Numbered from the stretch's first letter, positions 8,267-18,970 are shown. The stretch is DNA of 64,000 nucleotides from an uncultured Prevotellaceae bacterium (GCA_902792635.1 CADBAG010000007.1:1-64000); one strand, 5' to 3'. Notes: generated by a model not told the origin, from the sequence alone. Program-made: numbers and translations.

Positions 8267-10051
8267 ATGGACAACATCCGTAATTTCTGCATCATAGCGC
8301 ATATCGACCACGGCAAATCAACATTGGCCGACCGTATGCTTGAATATACCAAGACCATCAAGATCACTGAAAATCAGATGCTTGACGACATGGATCTTGA
8401 GCGTGAGCGTGGCATAACTATCAAGAGTCACGCCATTCAGATGGAATATGCGCTTGATGGACAAAAATATATACTCAACTTAATTGATACTCCGGGACAC
8501 GTCGACTTCAGTTACGAAGTGTCTCGAAGCATAGCAGCTTGTGAGGGCGCCTTGTTGGTAGTGGATGCTACGCAAGGTGTTCAGGCTCAGACTATCTCTA
8601 ACCTCTACATGGCTATCGATCACGACTTGGAGATTATCCCGGTCATCAATAAGATCGATATGCCCAACGCCATGCCTGACGAGGTGGAAGATGAGATTGT
8701 AGACCTCATAGGCTGTGACCCGGAAGATATCATCCGTGCCAGTGGAAAGACGGGAGAAGGAGTGCCCGAAATTCTCAAGGCTGTTGTGGAGCGCATCCCT
8801 GCTCCTAAAGGCGATCCCAAGGCACCCTTGCAGATGATGATCTTCGACTCTCTTTTCAACTCATTCCGCGGCATCATCGTCCTCGGAAAGGTGATGAACG
8901 GTGTCGTGCGTCAAGGAGACAAGGTGAAGTTCGTGCAAACGGGCATGGAGTACACTGCCGATGAGGTAGGTGTCTTGAAGATGGATCTTGAACCTCGAAA
9001 GGAACTTTCAACCGGTGAGGTAGGATATATCATCTCCGGTATCAAGGATGCCACGGAGGTGAAGGTCGGTGATACGATCACCCATGTCGATAATCCGTGC
9101 AAAGAGGCGGTAGAAGGTTTCCAGGAAGTGAAACCCATGGTGTTCGCTGGTGTCTATCCTATAGACCCGGCTGAATACGAGAACCTCCGCGCTTCTTTGG
9201 AGAAACTGCAGCTCAACGATGCCAGCCTCACGTTCTCTCCTGAGTCTTCCCAAGCTTTAGGCTTCGGTTTCCGTTGCGGCTTCCTCGGACTTCTTCACAT
9301 GGAGATTGTTCAGGAACGACTCGACCGGGAGTTCAATATGGAAGTGATCACTACGGTGCCTAACGTATCCTATAAAGTTTATACAAAGCAAGGAGAAGAG
9401 TTAGAGGTGCACAATCCAAGTGGCTTGCCCGACCCCACAGAGATAGATCACATCGATGAGCCGTATATTCGTGCGAGTATCATCACGTCAAGCGATTATA
9501 TCGGGCCGATCATCAAACTGTGTCTTGACAAGCGTGGTGAACTGCTTGATCAGCAATATATCTCCGGAGGTAATAGAGTGGAGCTCCACTTCATGTTGCC
9601 ATTGGGTGAAATTGTGATTGACTTCTACGACAAGCTCAAGTCGATTTCTAAGGGATATGCCTCTTTCGATTATCACATCGACAGCTATCGTCCTTCGAAA
9701 CTTATCAAGCTCGACATTCTCCTCAATGGAGAGCCGGTTGATGCACTCTCTACACTGACCCATGTGGACAATGCAGTGACCTTAGGACGCAGCATGTGTG
9801 AGAAGCTGAAGGAACTCATTCCGCGTCAGCAGTTTGATATTGCTATCCAGGCTGCTATCGGTGCGAAGATCATTGCCAGAGAGACCGTGAAGCAGGTACG
9901 TAAAGACGTGCTTGCCAAATGTTATGGCGGTGATGTGAGCCGTAAGCGCAAACTATTGGAGAAACAGAAGAAAGGCAAGAAGAGGATGAAACAGATTGGC
10001 AACGTTCAGGTGCCTCAGAAAGCATTCCTTGCCGTCTTGAAATTAGATTGA
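8267..10051 (+). CDS. lepA: elongation factor 4 (LepA)
   Basis: Ribosome-associated GTPase of the translation-factor family. At 594 residues it has the usual length. G1 is AHIDHGKS (about 9-16), G2/G3 include RERGITIK and DTPGHVDF, and G4 is NKID. Domains II, III and V follow, and the LepA-specific C-terminal domain ends in the basic stretch [20 protein letters not shown] Crp/Fnr-like gene follows by 39 bp. Identity is clear from the whole-length match to the family; no odd residues noted. Confidence 0.97.
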   Translation: MDNIRNFCIIAHIDHGKSTLADRMLEYTKTIKITENQMLDDMDLERERGITIKSHAIQMEYALDGQKYILNLIDTPGHVDFSYEVSRSIAACEGALLVVDATQGVQAQTISNLYMAIDHDLEIIPVINKIDMPNAMPDEVEDEIVDLIGCDPEDIIRASGKTGEGVPEILKAVVERIPAPKGDPKAPLQMMIFDSLFNSFRGIIVLGKVMNGVVRQGDKVKFVQTGMEYTADEVGVLKMDLEPRKELSTGEVGYIISGIKDATEVKVGDTITHVDNPCKEAVEGFQEVKPMVFAGVYPIDPAEYENLRASLEKLQLNDASLTFSPESSQALGFGFRCGFLGLLHMEIVQERLDREFNMEVITTVPNVSYKVYTKQGEELEVHNPSGLPDPTEIDHIDEPYIRASIITSSDYIGPIIKLCLDKRGELLDQQYISGGNRVELHFMLPLGEIVIDFYDKLKSISKGYASFDYHIDSYRPSKLIKLDILLNGEPVDALSTLTHVDNAVTLGRSMCEKLKELIPRQQFDIAIQAAIGAKIIARETVKQVRKDVLAKCYGGDVSRKRKLLEKQKKGKKRMKQIGNVQVPQKAFLAVLKLD

Positions 10052-10090
10052 CAAATCTCAATCAAGTGACCTAAATAGATTTATAGAGAA

Positions 10091-10681
10091 ATGAAAGAAT
10101 TACAAAACACAACGCGTGACATAGCACGCGAGCTGGCGCGCAAGTACAGCACGATGACTCATGAAGAGCTCGACACGCTGGAAAGCATCCTCGTTCCGAA
10201 GAAGTACGCCAAAGGTGAAATGATTCTTAAGGAAGGAGAAGTCTGTGAAGCCATCTATTATATAGACAAGGGCTTGATCAGACAGTTCTACTATAAGAAT
10301 GACAAGGAGCTGACGGAGCACATTGGCGCCGACGGAGAGATTTTCATGTGTATAGAGAGTCTCTTCAAGGAAGAACCGACGAAGCTTCAGGTAGAGGCTC
10401 TGGAACCAACCATCGTGTATCTCATTCCTAAACACCGGTTGGAGCAAGTGGCTTTGCACAATGTAAATATACAGATTCTCTACCGTAAGATCTTGGAAGA
10501 GAGTCTTATCATCTCTCAGGTTCACGCCGATCTGCTGCGCTTTGAGACGGCTCAGAACCGTTATCAGCGCTTGTGCAAGATGAAGCCTCAGGTCGTGCTT
10601 CGCGCACCCCTCGTCTACATCGCAAGCTATTTGCAGATGACTCCGGAAACGCTGAGCAGAGTGAGGGCGCAAAGCATATAA
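10091..10681 (+). CDS. Crp/Fnr-family regulator
   Basis: A 196-residue cytoplasmic protein. Residues about 30-125 form a cyclic-nucleotide-binding-type beta barrel (LVPKKYAKGEMILKEGEVCE, then YIDKGLIRQFYYKN). The C-terminal part contains a helix-turn-helix-like segment (VYIASYLQMTPETLSRVR). This arrangement is the common Bacteroidetes Crp/Fnr type, usually without the strict cAMP-binding residues. Target genes cannot be inferred; it may be co-transcribed with lepA. Transcription probably ends at the hairpin starting at 10731. Confidence 0.82.
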   Translation: MKELQNTTRDIARELARKYSTMTHEELDTLESILVPKKYAKGEMILKEGEVCEAIYYIDKGLIRQFYYKNDKELTEHIGADGEIFMCIESLFKEEPTKLQVEALEPTIVYLIPKHRLEQVALHNVNIQILYRKILEESLIISQVHADLLRFETAQNRYQRLCKMKPQVVLRAPLVYIASYLQMTPETLSRVRAQSI

Positions 10682-10686
10682 TAAAA

Positions 10687-10815
10687 GCCTACCCAAGCCC
10701 TCCCTAAAGGGAGGGATGTTGATATGAAAAAGAGCCATCGAAGTAATCAATCGGTGGCTCTTTCTATTGCTTTAAGTAATCAACATCCTTCCCTTTAGGG
10801 AAGGCTTGGTTAGGC
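10687..10815. repeat. inverted-repeat element, CCCTCCCT type, copy A
   Basis: Left arm GCCTACCCAAGCCCTCCCT begins at 10687. The right arm, ending at 10815, is a diverged reverse complement (ATCAACATCC, TTCCCTTTAGGGAAGG, TTGGTTAGGC). Each arm is itself a small palindrome (CCCTCCCTAAAGGGAGGG). Related copies lie at 29778-29948 and 58435-58609. A terminator-like hairpin lies in the centre. Confidence 0.85.
10727..10766 (+). terminator. terminator nested in repeat copy A
   Basis: AGAGCCATCGA (10731-10741) pairs with TCGGTGGCTCT (10751-10761) with one G-T pair, preceded by A residues and followed by TTCT. It serves the lepA-crp unit. The same hairpin occurs inside the element near 58480. Confidence 0.7.
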
Positions 10816-10831
10816 CCCTTAGGGGGCTCCT

Positions 10832-12262
10832 TTATGCTCCGTGGAACATATAGTTCTTCATCGTGTCTTCCGTGAGACGCGTGAATAGGTCGAGGGTAAG
10901 CTCATCAGCCACCTCAAGCGCATGGTTGAGGATCTGATCGCTGAAAGCCTGAAGCATGTCCTGCGCCTCCATCGGCTTCTCCTTGTAGATAGCAAGATAC
11001 TTAGCCTCAAACTCCTTCTGACGCTCATCATTCTCAGCCTCAAGCTTAGCATAACGCTCTTTCACGACAGGGGCATAAGCATTGTAGTTGGTCATAGCTA
11101 AGGTCATCACCTTACGGAACTTCCAATAAGCTGAGTCATCGGTGCAATGGTTATCACCGATCTGATAAGCCTTCGGGAAGCTCTTGATACCCTGATAGAT
11201 GGGCAGGAACACACCGAGATCGGCCATGCCATCAGCAACATAAGTGATGTGTCCGATAGCATCAGGAAGCCAAGGACGAACCTGAAGCAGATGGGTCTGC
11301 GTGGTACGGAAGATGGAGACAGGACGCCAAGGCTCATGACCATTGTTGTGAAGATACGGATCATGATCTGTACCATCGTAATGGAAACGGAAAGCCTTTC
11401 TCAACTCCGGGATATTGATATGACCACTGTCCGGAACAGCATAGACGGGGAACGTGTTGACGTTCACATCCTGCTTCATAGAAGGCGTGAAGAGTTTCTG
11501 CAAGCCCCATACACGTGTATAGTTGTAAGTATGATCTGCGATATCATCCTTCGAGTAAGCCTTGTGGAAATCGAACTTCTCTTTACCGTCCCACAGACCA
11601 TTCTTCTCAGCAAAGCTTAACAGATCCTTGTCAGCGAGGAAGTTCTCTGTATCCTTGGGATCATAATCGCGGAAACGGCTCTGATTACCTGTCACAAAAT
11701 ACTTGTCATCAGGGATACGGCAAGCGAGCCAATGGTGTCCACAGGCATTCTCTAAGTACCAGGTCTCCTTGTTATCGATGAAGCCGATACCAAAGCCCTC
11801 AGCCGAGCCATATTTCTCAATCATGGCACCCAAGCGCTCTACGCCTTCACGAGCCGTGTGGATATAGGGCAGCACCGTGTTGTAGGTGCAATTCTCGGCC
11901 AGTCCATCAGCGACATAAGGATCGTGCTCAAGCGCCTCTGGACTGCTAAAGATAGTCTCTGTAGAGCTCTCGCCTACACCTGCCGTGTTGAAGCCTGCGC
12001 TTCCCCACTCATGATGATACTGATAATCGGGGAGCGCCGTGTATCCCAAACGTTTCTTAGGCAGTGGACATCTGAAGGCACTGTCGTTGGCAACAAACTC
12101 CCCCGGACCATTCTCTGTCTCATCAAAGACCAGCCAGTTCTTGCAACGCATGGCATCGAAATCCTCACTGCGTGCATAGATGCGGGAGCCGTCACCTGTC
12201 AGCTTGCCACCCACCACGATGGTGGTGCATTCTGACAAACTATTCTTCTTTACCTTTTCCAT
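10832..12262 (-). CDS. C69-family dipeptidase
   Basis: Ntn-hydrolase of the PepD/U34 family that cleaves dipeptides. The catalytic nucleophile is expected to be Cys12 (SLSECTTIVVG), followed by the family signature with GDGSRIYARSEDFD. Its 476 residues are close to the family norm. There is no export signal; the Cys lies 11 residues after the start and would need N-terminal processing. It is the last gene of the lon-tgt-permease-helicase run, 23 bp after the helicase gene. Confidence 0.87.
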   Translation of the reverse strand: MEKVKKNSLSECTTIVVGGKLTGDGSRIYARSEDFDAMRCKNWLVFDETENGPGEFVANDSAFRCPLPKKRLGYTALPDYQYHHEWGSAGFNTAGVGESSTETIFSSPEALEHDPYVADGLAENCTYNTVLPYIHTAREGVERLGAMIEKYGSAEGFGIGFIDNKETWYLENACGHHWLACRIPDDKYFVTGNQSRFRDYDPKDTENFLADKDLLSFAEKNGLWDGKEKFDFHKAYSKDDIADHTYNYTRVWGLQKLFTPSMKQDVNVNTFPVYAVPDSGHINIPELRKAFRFHYDGTDHDPYLHNNGHEPWRPVSIFRTTQTHLLQVRPWLPDAIGHITYVADGMADLGVFLPIYQGIKSFPKAYQIGDNHCTDDSAYWKFRKVMTLAMTNYNAYAPVVKERYAKLEAENDERQKEFEAKYLAIYKEKPMEAQDMLQAFSDQILNHALEVADELTLDLFTRLTEDTMKNYMFHGA

Positions 12263-12285
12263 AATTCATATGATATTTATAGGTA

Positions 12286-14025
12286 TTATCTCTTACCGAT
12301 ATTCATGATCCAACGGAGCGGATGCTTGAGGAAGCCCTTCAGGCTACGATCGTTGATATTAGGCTGGACCACGCCCTTCTTCTTGCCTTTCTTGGGAGCC
12401 TGACTGTTAGTGGACTGCTGTGTCTGAGCCTGCTGACCTCGCTGCTTATCAGCATACTTGTGGCGTCCACGCGTCTTCTGGCCCTCATTCGGAGTCTGTG
12501 TCTGCTGCTGAGCATGCTGGCGCTCCTGCTTTTGGCCTTTTCCACGCTGACGCCTGCTTTGCTTAGCCTGAACCTCAACATGCTGACCATTGTCTTGCTG
12601 GCCATTGTTAACCGGACGCTGTTTCTGCTGACGATTCTGCTTCTGACCATTCTTATTCTGGGCATTCTGCTTCTGACCGTTCTGCTTCTGACCGTTCTGC
12701 TTCTGACCGTTCTGCTTCTCAGTACGAGCCTCGTTCTGATTCTCGCCCTGGCTGTTTCTGTTCTCGTTCCGTTGTCTACGGTCTCCGCGCTGCTTGGCAT
12801 CCTTATGTGCCGTGTTGTCGCGGTCCTTTCTGCGACGGCTCTTAGCCGATGTACGTCCGGGACGCTTAGACGTCGTATACTCCGGACCCTCGCCGCAACC
12901 TTCCGGCAACGGGTTCTTCTTGATGTCTTTATCGAGGAACTTCTCTATCTGATGGAAGGCAAACATATCATCCTCATTGACAAAGGTGATAGCCACGCCA
13001 TCACGATCAGCACGTGCCGTACGACCGATACGATGCACATAATCCTCAGCATCGTGAGGCACATCATAGTTGATGACCATCGCGATATCATCGATATCAA
13101 TGCCACGAGCCACAATATCCGTTGCCACAAGAACATCAATCTGACCGCTCTTAAACTTGAACATGATATCGTCGCGCTCAGCCTGTTCAAGGTCGGAGTG
13201 CATGGCGCCACTGTTGATCTTCAACTTCTGAAGTGCCTGGTTTATCTGCTTTACCTTCATCTTACTTCCCGAGAAGATGATGACTCGCTTCAGGTCACCG
13301 GCCTTGAAGATATCCTCAATGATCTTCAGTTTCTGGGTCTCATAGCAGATATAAGCACTCTGCTGAATCTTCTCAGCAGGCTTGCTCACAGCAAGTTTAA
13401 TCTCTACGGGGTTCTTCAGAAGGTTCTGTGCGAGCTTCTCAATGTCTTTCGGCATGGTAGCCGAGAACATGATGGTTTGACAGTTCTTGGGAAGTCCGGA
13501 GGCAATCTTCATGATATCCTCAGAGAATCCCATGTCGAGCATACGGTCAGCCTCATCGAGCACAAAGAAACTCACCTTGGAAAGGTCGATATTACCCATG
13601 GAGATATGTGAGATGAGTCGTCCGGGAGTAGCAATGATGACATCAGCCCCAAGCCGCATGCTCTTCATCTCCTGATCGTAACGGTTACCATCGTTACCGC
13701 CATACACAGCCACGCTCGATACATCGGGGAGATAATAGGCAAAGCCCTGCATAGCTTGGTCAATCTGCTGAGCAAGCTCACGTGTAGGAGACATCACGAT
13801 ACAGTTGACGGCATCCTTCGGGAAGCCACCGTCGTCGAGTCTTGAGAGGATAGGCAGGAGGTAAGCAGCTGTCTTACCGGTACCTGTCTGCGCCACGCCG
13901 AGTACATCGCGGCCTTCCAATATAGGGGGTATACATTTTTCCTGAATAGGCGTACAGTCCTCGAAATGCATATCATAAAGTGCATCGAGGATGTTGTCGC
14001 TAAGATCTAATTCTTCAAATTTCAT
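12286..14025 (-). CDS. DEAD-box RNA helicase with Q/N/K-rich tail
   Basis: ATP-dependent RNA helicase of the RhlE/CsdA type. The Q motif is near residue 20-30, motif I AQTGTGKT at 45-52, then PTRELAQQ, VLDEADRML, SATMP, and motif VI HRIGRTARAD. The core ends near residue 385. The remaining 195 residues are a low-complexity tail rich in Lys, Arg, Gln and Asn, containing GQKQN repeats encoded by a 15-bp tandem repeat, and ending in a conserved-looking RSLKGFLKHPLRWIMNIGKR. Such tails bind RNA and may support condensates. It lies in the lon operon, 21 bp after the permease gene. Confidence 0.94.
   Translation of the reverse strand: MKFEELDLSDNILDALYDMHFEDCTPIQEKCIPPILEGRDVLGVAQTGTGKTAAYLLPILSRLDDGGFPKDAVNCIVMSPTRELAQQIDQAMQGFAYYLPDVSSVAVYGGNDGNRYDQEMKSMRLGADVIIATPGRLISHISMGNIDLSKVSFFVLDEADRMLDMGFSEDIMKIASGLPKNCQTIMFSATMPKDIEKLAQNLLKNPVEIKLAVSKPAEKIQQSAYICYETQKLKIIEDIFKAGDLKRVIIFSGSKMKVKQINQALQKLKINSGAMHSDLEQAERDDIMFKFKSGQIDVLVATDIVARGIDIDDIAMVINYDVPHDAEDYVHRIGRTARADRDGVAITFVNEDDMFAFHQIEKFLDKDIKKNPLPEGCGEGPEYTTSKRPGRTSAKSRRRKDRDNTAHKDAKQRGDRRQRNENRNSQGENQNEARTEKQNGQKQNGQKQNGQKQNAQNKNGQKQNRQQKQRPVNNGQQDNGQHVEVQAKQSRRQRGKGQKQERQHAQQQTQTPNEGQKTRGRHKYADKQRGQQAQTQQSTNSQAPKKGKKKGVVQPNINDRSLKGFLKHPLRWIMNIGKR
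12665..12719. repeat. 15-bp coding tandem repeat in helicase tail
   Basis: The unit TTCTGCTTCTGACCG repeats about 3.7 times with almost no change. It encodes GQKQN on the minus strand. Near-identity at the DNA level points to recent expansion. Confidence 0.9.
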
Positions 14026-14046
14026 TGTTCAATTTCTTTTTAAATA

Positions 14047-15330
14047 TTAGTTCGGCGCCTTGAGATAGCAGAGGAAGGCGATGACTGCGAAGACGATGTT
14101 AGGCAGCCATGCGGCAAGCATCGGCGGGAACCCTGCGTTGATGGCGAACGTAGCGGAGATTGTCTGGAACATGATATAGGCAAAGGAGAGCGCCAGTCCT
14201 ATGCCGAGATACATTCCCATACCACCTTTCCGCTTTCTTGCCGAGAGAGAAGCACCAATGATCGTCAGGATGAAGGAGGCAAACGACGAGGCGATGCGCT
14301 TGTAGTACTCCACCTGATACTGTGCCACATTGCCCGATCCACGGTTGATCTGCTTCGAGATATAATCTTTCAGCTCCGGTGAAGTAAAGGTCTCCTGCTG
14401 ACCTTTGGAGTAGACGAGGTCTGTGGGCTCCATCTGTATCACCGAGTCTTTCTCTGCTCCACTCGTGATATGCTCCCTTAACCCCTTCAACTGGCGCACC
14501 TTCCAGTTGGATAACTTCCAGTGGTATTTGGAATCGGAGATGGTGTCGTACTGTACATCGGTCGCCGTCAGGTGAGAGATAAGTTTCTTTTCCTGAAACT
14601 TATCGAGACAGAAGCCATAGCCATGCTTCATGTTGTTGTCGTAGTGCTGGATATAAGCGATGACACCGGGCGCCACCTGCAGCTGCACATTCTCTGCCGA
14701 CGTGTTCTTCTTCTTGTTCTTGTACATCGACTCAAAGTTCTGCCTAATAACCGTACCATGAGGGATGACATAAGCCGAGAGATAATAGGAGAGGGCAGAG
14801 AGGAAGACACAGGAAATCATGTAAGGCCTCAGCAAACGCTTAAAGGAGATACCCGCCGAGAGCATGGCAATGATCTCCGAGTTACCCGCCAACTTTGTAG
14901 TGAAGAAGATGACGGCAATGAAGACGAAGAGCGCACTGAAGAGATTGGCAAAATACGGAATGAAGTTCGCATAATAGTCGAAGACAATGGCGCTCAGCGG
15001 TGCGTGATACTCCGTGAATTTTGCGAGGTTCTCATTGACATCGAAGACGATAGAGATAGAGATAATCAGCGCAATAGAGAAGAAATAAGTCCCTATAAAC
15101 TTCTTGATGATATACCAGTCTATCCGTTTGATGTACCTGAAGGGATTGAGGTATTTGAGAACACGAAGGAAGCCTAACTTCTTCGCCGTCCATTTGCACA
15201 CACGCTGCAGGAGTCGCGTATGGGCCGCCACCCAGTGGAAAAAACGATGCAACCATTTAGGATGCCTCCCTATCCACCGGCCGACCTTATACAAACGGCG
15301 ATGCTTTCTTATCTTACTGAAACTCTTCAT
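14047..15330 (-). CDS. LptF/LptG-family permease
   Basis: Inner-membrane subunit of the LPS-export ABC transporter LptB2FG. It has 427 residues with an N-terminal membrane bundle, a periplasmic domain in the middle (about 210-325) and three C-terminal membrane segments (FILTIIGASLS, then GIGLALSFAYIMF and the final helix). A basic extension of about 65 residues (rich in Arg, Lys, Trp, His) precedes the usual start, which would read near RIDWYIIKKF. The ATG used leaves a 3-bp gap after tgt, which supports the long form. F versus G cannot be decided here. Confidence 0.85.
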   Translation of the reverse strand: MKSFSKIRKHRRLYKVGRWIGRHPKWLHRFFHWVAAHTRLLQRVCKWTAKKLGFLRVLKYLNPFRYIKRIDWYIIKKFIGTYFFSIALIISISIVFDVNENLAKFTEYHAPLSAIVFDYYANFIPYFANLFSALFVFIAVIFFTTKLAGNSEIIAMLSAGISFKRLLRPYMISCVFLSALSYYLSAYVIPHGTVIRQNFESMYKNKKKNTSAENVQLQVAPGVIAYIQHYDNNMKHGYGFCLDKFQEKKLISHLTATDVQYDTISDSKYHWKLSNWKVRQLKGLREHITSGAEKDSVIQMEPTDLVYSKGQQETFTSPELKDYISKQINRGSGNVAQYQVEYYKRIASSFASFILTIIGASLSARKRKGGMGMYLGIGLALSFAYIMFQTISATFAINAGFPPMLAAWLPNIVFAVIAFLCYLKAPN

Positions 15331-15333
15331 GAT

Positions 15334-16461
15334 TTATCTTCTTATTCCGAGTTGCCCCACGACACTGTTCTTCCACTGCACAAAGTCGCCTGCGAGAATA
15401 TGCTTCCGCGCATCGGTGACAAGCCGCAGGTAGAAGGCGAGGTTATGGATGCTGGCTATCTGCATAGCCAGGAGCTCCTGTGCCTTAAAGAGATGGTGAA
15501 GGTAAGCCTTTGTCGTCACCTTGTCAATCTCACAGCCATCGGGGTCGAGTGGGGAGAAGTCCATCTCCCATTTCTTGTTCTTCATGTTCATCGTGCCTTC
15601 ATAGGTGAAAAGCATCGCGTTGCGGCCATTGCGCGTTGGCATGACACAGTCGAACATATCCACACCTCGTTCTATGCCTTCGAGGATATTCTGCGGCGTG
15701 CCCACACCCATAAGGTAACGAGGCTTGTCCTTGGGAAGGATCTCATTGACGACCTCAATCATCTCATACATCACCTCCGTAGGCTCGCCTACAGCCAATC
15801 CACCGATAGCATTTCCATCAGCCCCTTTATCGGCTACATACTTGGCAGCTTCCTGTCTCAGATCCTTGAACGTGCAACCCTGAACGATCGGGAAAAGACT
15901 CTGCTTATAGCCATAGAGCGGCTCCGTCTCGTTGAACCGCTTGATACATCTGTCGAGCCAGCGCTGAGTCATACCGAGACTCTTCTTGGCATAGGCATAA
16001 TCGCTGAGACCCGGAGGACACTCATCGAGCGCCATCATAATGTCGGCACCGATGATACGTTCGGTGTCCATCACGTTCTCCGGCGTGAAGATATGCTTGG
16101 AGCCATCAATATGAGAACGGAACTCACAGCCTTCCTCCGTGAGCTTACGGATGCCCGACAAGGAGAAGACCTGGAACCCGCCACTGTCCGTGAGGATAGG
16201 GCGCTCCCAGCCATTGAAACCATGCAAGCCTCCCGCAGCGCGAAGTACCTCAAGTCCCGGCCGCAAATAGAGATGGTAGGTATTACCAAGTATAATTTGT
16301 GCTTTAACCTGAGTGCGCAACTCACTGAAATGCACGGCTTTCACGGCGCCACAAGTACCCACGGGCATGAAGATAGGAGTCTCTATCTTACCGTGGTCTG
16401 TAGTGATGACACCAGCACGAGCCTCAGAGGCTGAGTCTGTATATTGGAGTTGAAATTCCAT
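15334..16461 (-). CDS. tgt: tRNA-guanine transglycosylase
   Basis: Exchanges guanine 34 in GUN-anticodon tRNAs for a queuosine precursor. It has 375 residues. The catalytic core is intact: TDSGGFQVFS, and the nucleophile Asp in DMFDCVMPTRNGRNA. The zinc site is not: where E. coli has C-x-C-x2-C before RAYLHHL, this protein has D-x-C-x2-D before KAYLHHL, though the later His (IASIHNL) is kept. It sits 3 bp from both lon and the permease gene, inside an operon. Function is still well supported. Confidence 0.95.
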   Translation of the reverse strand: MEFQLQYTDSASEARAGVITTDHGKIETPIFMPVGTCGAVKAVHFSELRTQVKAQIILGNTYHLYLRPGLEVLRAAGGLHGFNGWERPILTDSGGFQVFSLSGIRKLTEEGCEFRSHIDGSKHIFTPENVMDTERIIGADIMMALDECPPGLSDYAYAKKSLGMTQRWLDRCIKRFNETEPLYGYKQSLFPIVQGCTFKDLRQEAAKYVADKGADGNAIGGLAVGEPTEVMYEMIEVVNEILPKDKPRYLMGVGTPQNILEGIERGVDMFDCVMPTRNGRNAMLFTYEGTMNMKNKKWEMDFSPLDPDGCEIDKVTTKAYLHHLFKAQELLAMQIASIHNLAFYLRLVTDARKHILAGDFVQWKNSVVGQLGIRR

Positions 16462-16464
16462 GTA

Positions 16465-18936
16465 CTAATTCTTCTTGTCTTTATTATTATCCTCCTCAAT
16501 GGTAAAGTCTATCGGATTGTCGACTTTCTCATTGGTGAGTGCGAAGTCCCACACATCCTGGACGTTCTCCACATAGTGGAAGGTGACGCCCTTAAGATAG
16601 TTCTGCGGGATTTCCTCAATATCTTTCTTGTTGTCCTTGCAGATGACGATATCCGTGATACCTGCCCGCTTGGCAGCAAGGATCTTCTCGCGAATGCCAC
16701 CCACAGGCAGCACCTTGCCGCGAAGCGTGATCTCACCCGTCATAGCAGTGTTCTTACGTACCTTGCGCTGGGTCAGCGCTGAGGCGATAGACGTAGCTAT
16801 CGTGATACCAGCCGATGGCCCGTCCTTCGGCGTAGCACCCTCCGGCACATGGATATGCATGTTCCAATTGTCGAACACACGGTAGTCGACCCCGAGACTG
16901 TCGCAGTGTGCCTTGACATATTGCAGGGCAATAATGGCGCTCTCTTTCATCACGTCACCGAGGTTACCCGTCAGCGTGAGCTTACCGCCCTTACCTTTGG
17001 AGAGGGAGGTCTCAATGAAGAGAATCTCACCACCTACGGCTGTCCAGGCAAGTCCTGTTACGACACCGGCATAGTCGTTGCCCTGATAGATATCGCGGCT
17101 GAAAGGCGGCTTGCCGAGGATGCCCTCGATATCCGCAGCCGAGATAGCTTTCTCCGGCATAGGTTCCTTCATCGCCAACCGAAGGGCTTCCTTGCGCAAA
17201 GTCTTGTTGATCTGCTTCTCGAGCTGACGCACGCCGCTCTCACGCGTATAGTCTTCAATAATCTTCTCAAGGGCTGACTTGGCAAACTTTATCTTCGGTG
17301 TGACCTTGTCGAGACCCGTATTCTTAAGTTCACGCGGCACGAGATGGCGTTTGGCTATCTCTATCTTCTCCTCAGTGACATAACCCGGCACCTCAATGAG
17401 TTCCATACGGTCGAGCAATGGGCGAGGAATGGTGCTAATATCATTGGCGGTCGCAATGAAAAAGACCTTCGACAGATCATAGTCCAAGTCGAGATAGTTG
17501 TCGTGGAACGTACCGTTCTGCTCGGGGTCGAGCACCTCAAGCAAAGCTGAGGACGGGTCCCCGTTATAGTTGTTGGCCGACACCTTATCGATCTCGTCAA
17601 GGATGAACACAGGGTTAGAGGAGCCAGCCTTCTGGATACCCTTGATGATTCGTCCGGGCATGGCACCGACATAGGTACGGCGATGACCGCGGATCTCACT
17701 CTCATCGTGCAGACCACCGAGCGACATACGCACATATTTGCGCTTCATAGCCTCAGCGATGCTCCGCCCAAGTGAGGTCTTACCCACTCCCGGAGGACCG
17801 AAGAGGCAGAGGATTGGCGACTTGAGGTCTCCACGGAGCTGCAGCACAGCGAGATACTCAAGGATACGCTCTTTCACTTTCTCCATGCCATAGTGGTTAT
17901 GATCGAGGATCGTCTTGGCACGCTTAAGGTCGAGGTCATCCTTTGTACAGTAGTTCCAGGGCAACGACACCATCGTGTCGAGGTAGTTGAGCTGCACACT
18001 GTAGTCAGGGCTCTGCTGATTAAAGGTATCAAGACGGTCAAGCTCTTTCTTGAACACTTTGGCGATGGCTTCCGGCCATTCCTTCGTCTTGGCTTTGCGC
18101 TCCAAGGCAGCTTTCGAGGCAGAGTCGCTGTTGTCACCGAGCTCCTCTCGGATATTCTTCATCTGCTGATGAAGGAAATATTCTTTCTGCTGCTCGTCAA
18201 GGTCGACGCGTGTCTTGTTTTTGATGTCACCCTTGAGCTGGGCAAACTGAATCTCACGGCTCTCCACCTTGAGCAGTTCGAGTCCTCGTTCCCGCATATC
18301 ATCAATCCGGAGCAACTTGATCTTATCCTCCACGGGGAAGGGAAGATTGGTGCAGGCAAAATTGATGAGCATGGTGTCATTGTTGATATTCATGAACGCC
18401 ATGGTGCCCTCATCAGGTATATCATCATTGAGATGGATGAGCTCCTGCGTTGAGGAGCGCACATTGTCAACGATAGAACTGAACTCTGTATCATCAGGAG
18501 ACGGAACACTCTCTGGCATAGGCACGACATGCCCTTTGAGATAAGGGCGCTTGGAGTTGATCTTCTCAAGTTTGCAACGTGTCGTAGCCTGGAAAATAGC
18601 TGTAACAGCACTCGAGGTCGGCATCTCAATGATCCGCACGAGCCTTGCCATCACACCGACGTCATACAAGTCGTCCTTCTTCTCAGGGAACTCATTCTCC
18701 GGGTCTTTCTGACACACAATGGCACAGACGCGCTTGTTCGTGTCCCGCTCTAAATAGCGAGCCACATTGATGCTCGTTTCTCTCCCAAGCAGGACAGGCA
18801 CAATGACACCCGGCATCACCACCATGTTGCGAGTGGTCAGAATGGGGCAGTCACATTCTTTTCCATCCTTGAAGATAGCCGTGATATCGCCCTCGAAATC
18901 GGCGAACATTTGAATTGTCGTGTTTCCTTTTGGCAT
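16465..18936 (-). CDS. lon: ATP-dependent protease Lon
   Basis: Cytoplasmic AAA+ serine protease for damaged and regulatory proteins. It has 823 residues: an N-terminal substrate domain, Walker [11 protein letters not shown] near 383, Walker [10 protein letters not shown], and the protease domain with catalytic Ser in KDGPSAGIT (about 710) and Lys in the [14 protein letters not shown] segment (about 750). The acidic, lysine-rich C-terminus ([10 protein letters not shown]) is a short tail. It is first in the lon-tgt-permease-helicase-dipeptidase operon and follows a TAACTTTG box. Confidence 0.97.
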   Translation of the reverse strand: MPKGNTTIQMFADFEGDITAIFKDGKECDCPILTTRNMVVMPGVIVPVLLGRETSINVARYLERDTNKRVCAIVCQKDPENEFPEKKDDLYDVGVMARLVRIIEMPTSSAVTAIFQATTRCKLEKINSKRPYLKGHVVPMPESVPSPDDTEFSSIVDNVRSSTQELIHLNDDIPDEGTMAFMNINNDTMLINFACTNLPFPVEDKIKLLRIDDMRERGLELLKVESREIQFAQLKGDIKNKTRVDLDEQQKEYFLHQQMKNIREELGDNSDSASKAALERKAKTKEWPEAIAKVFKKELDRLDTFNQQSPDYSVQLNYLDTMVSLPWNYCTKDDLDLKRAKTILDHNHYGMEKVKERILEYLAVLQLRGDLKSPILCLFGPPGVGKTSLGRSIAEAMKRKYVRMSLGGLHDESEIRGHRRTYVGAMPGRIIKGIQKAGSSNPVFILDEIDKVSANNYNGDPSSALLEVLDPEQNGTFHDNYLDLDYDLSKVFFIATANDISTIPRPLLDRMELIEVPGYVTEEKIEIAKRHLVPRELKNTGLDKVTPKIKFAKSALEKIIEDYTRESGVRQLEKQINKTLRKEALRLAMKEPMPEKAISAADIEGILGKPPFSRDIYQGNDYAGVVTGLAWTAVGGEILFIETSLSKGKGGKLTLTGNLGDVMKESAIIALQYVKAHCDSLGVDYRVFDNWNMHIHVPEGATPKDGPSAGITIATSIASALTQRKVRKNTAMTGEITLRGKVLPVGGIREKILAAKRAGITDIVICKDNKKDIEEIPQNYLKGVTFHYVENVQDVWDFALTNEKVDNPIDFTIEEDNNKDKKN

Positions 18937-18970
18937 TATTAGTCAATATAATAGTCAATATAATGTTGTG

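Noticed and set aside
12322..13611. Long leucine-rich open frame opposite the DEAD-box helicase
   Set aside because: It is the antisense shadow of the helicase and its Gln/Lys-rich repeat tail; no independent start signals or family features.
15220..16434. Open frame of about 404 codons opposite tgt
   Set aside because: Antisense to a clear, full-length tgt; composition and sequence show no protein family.
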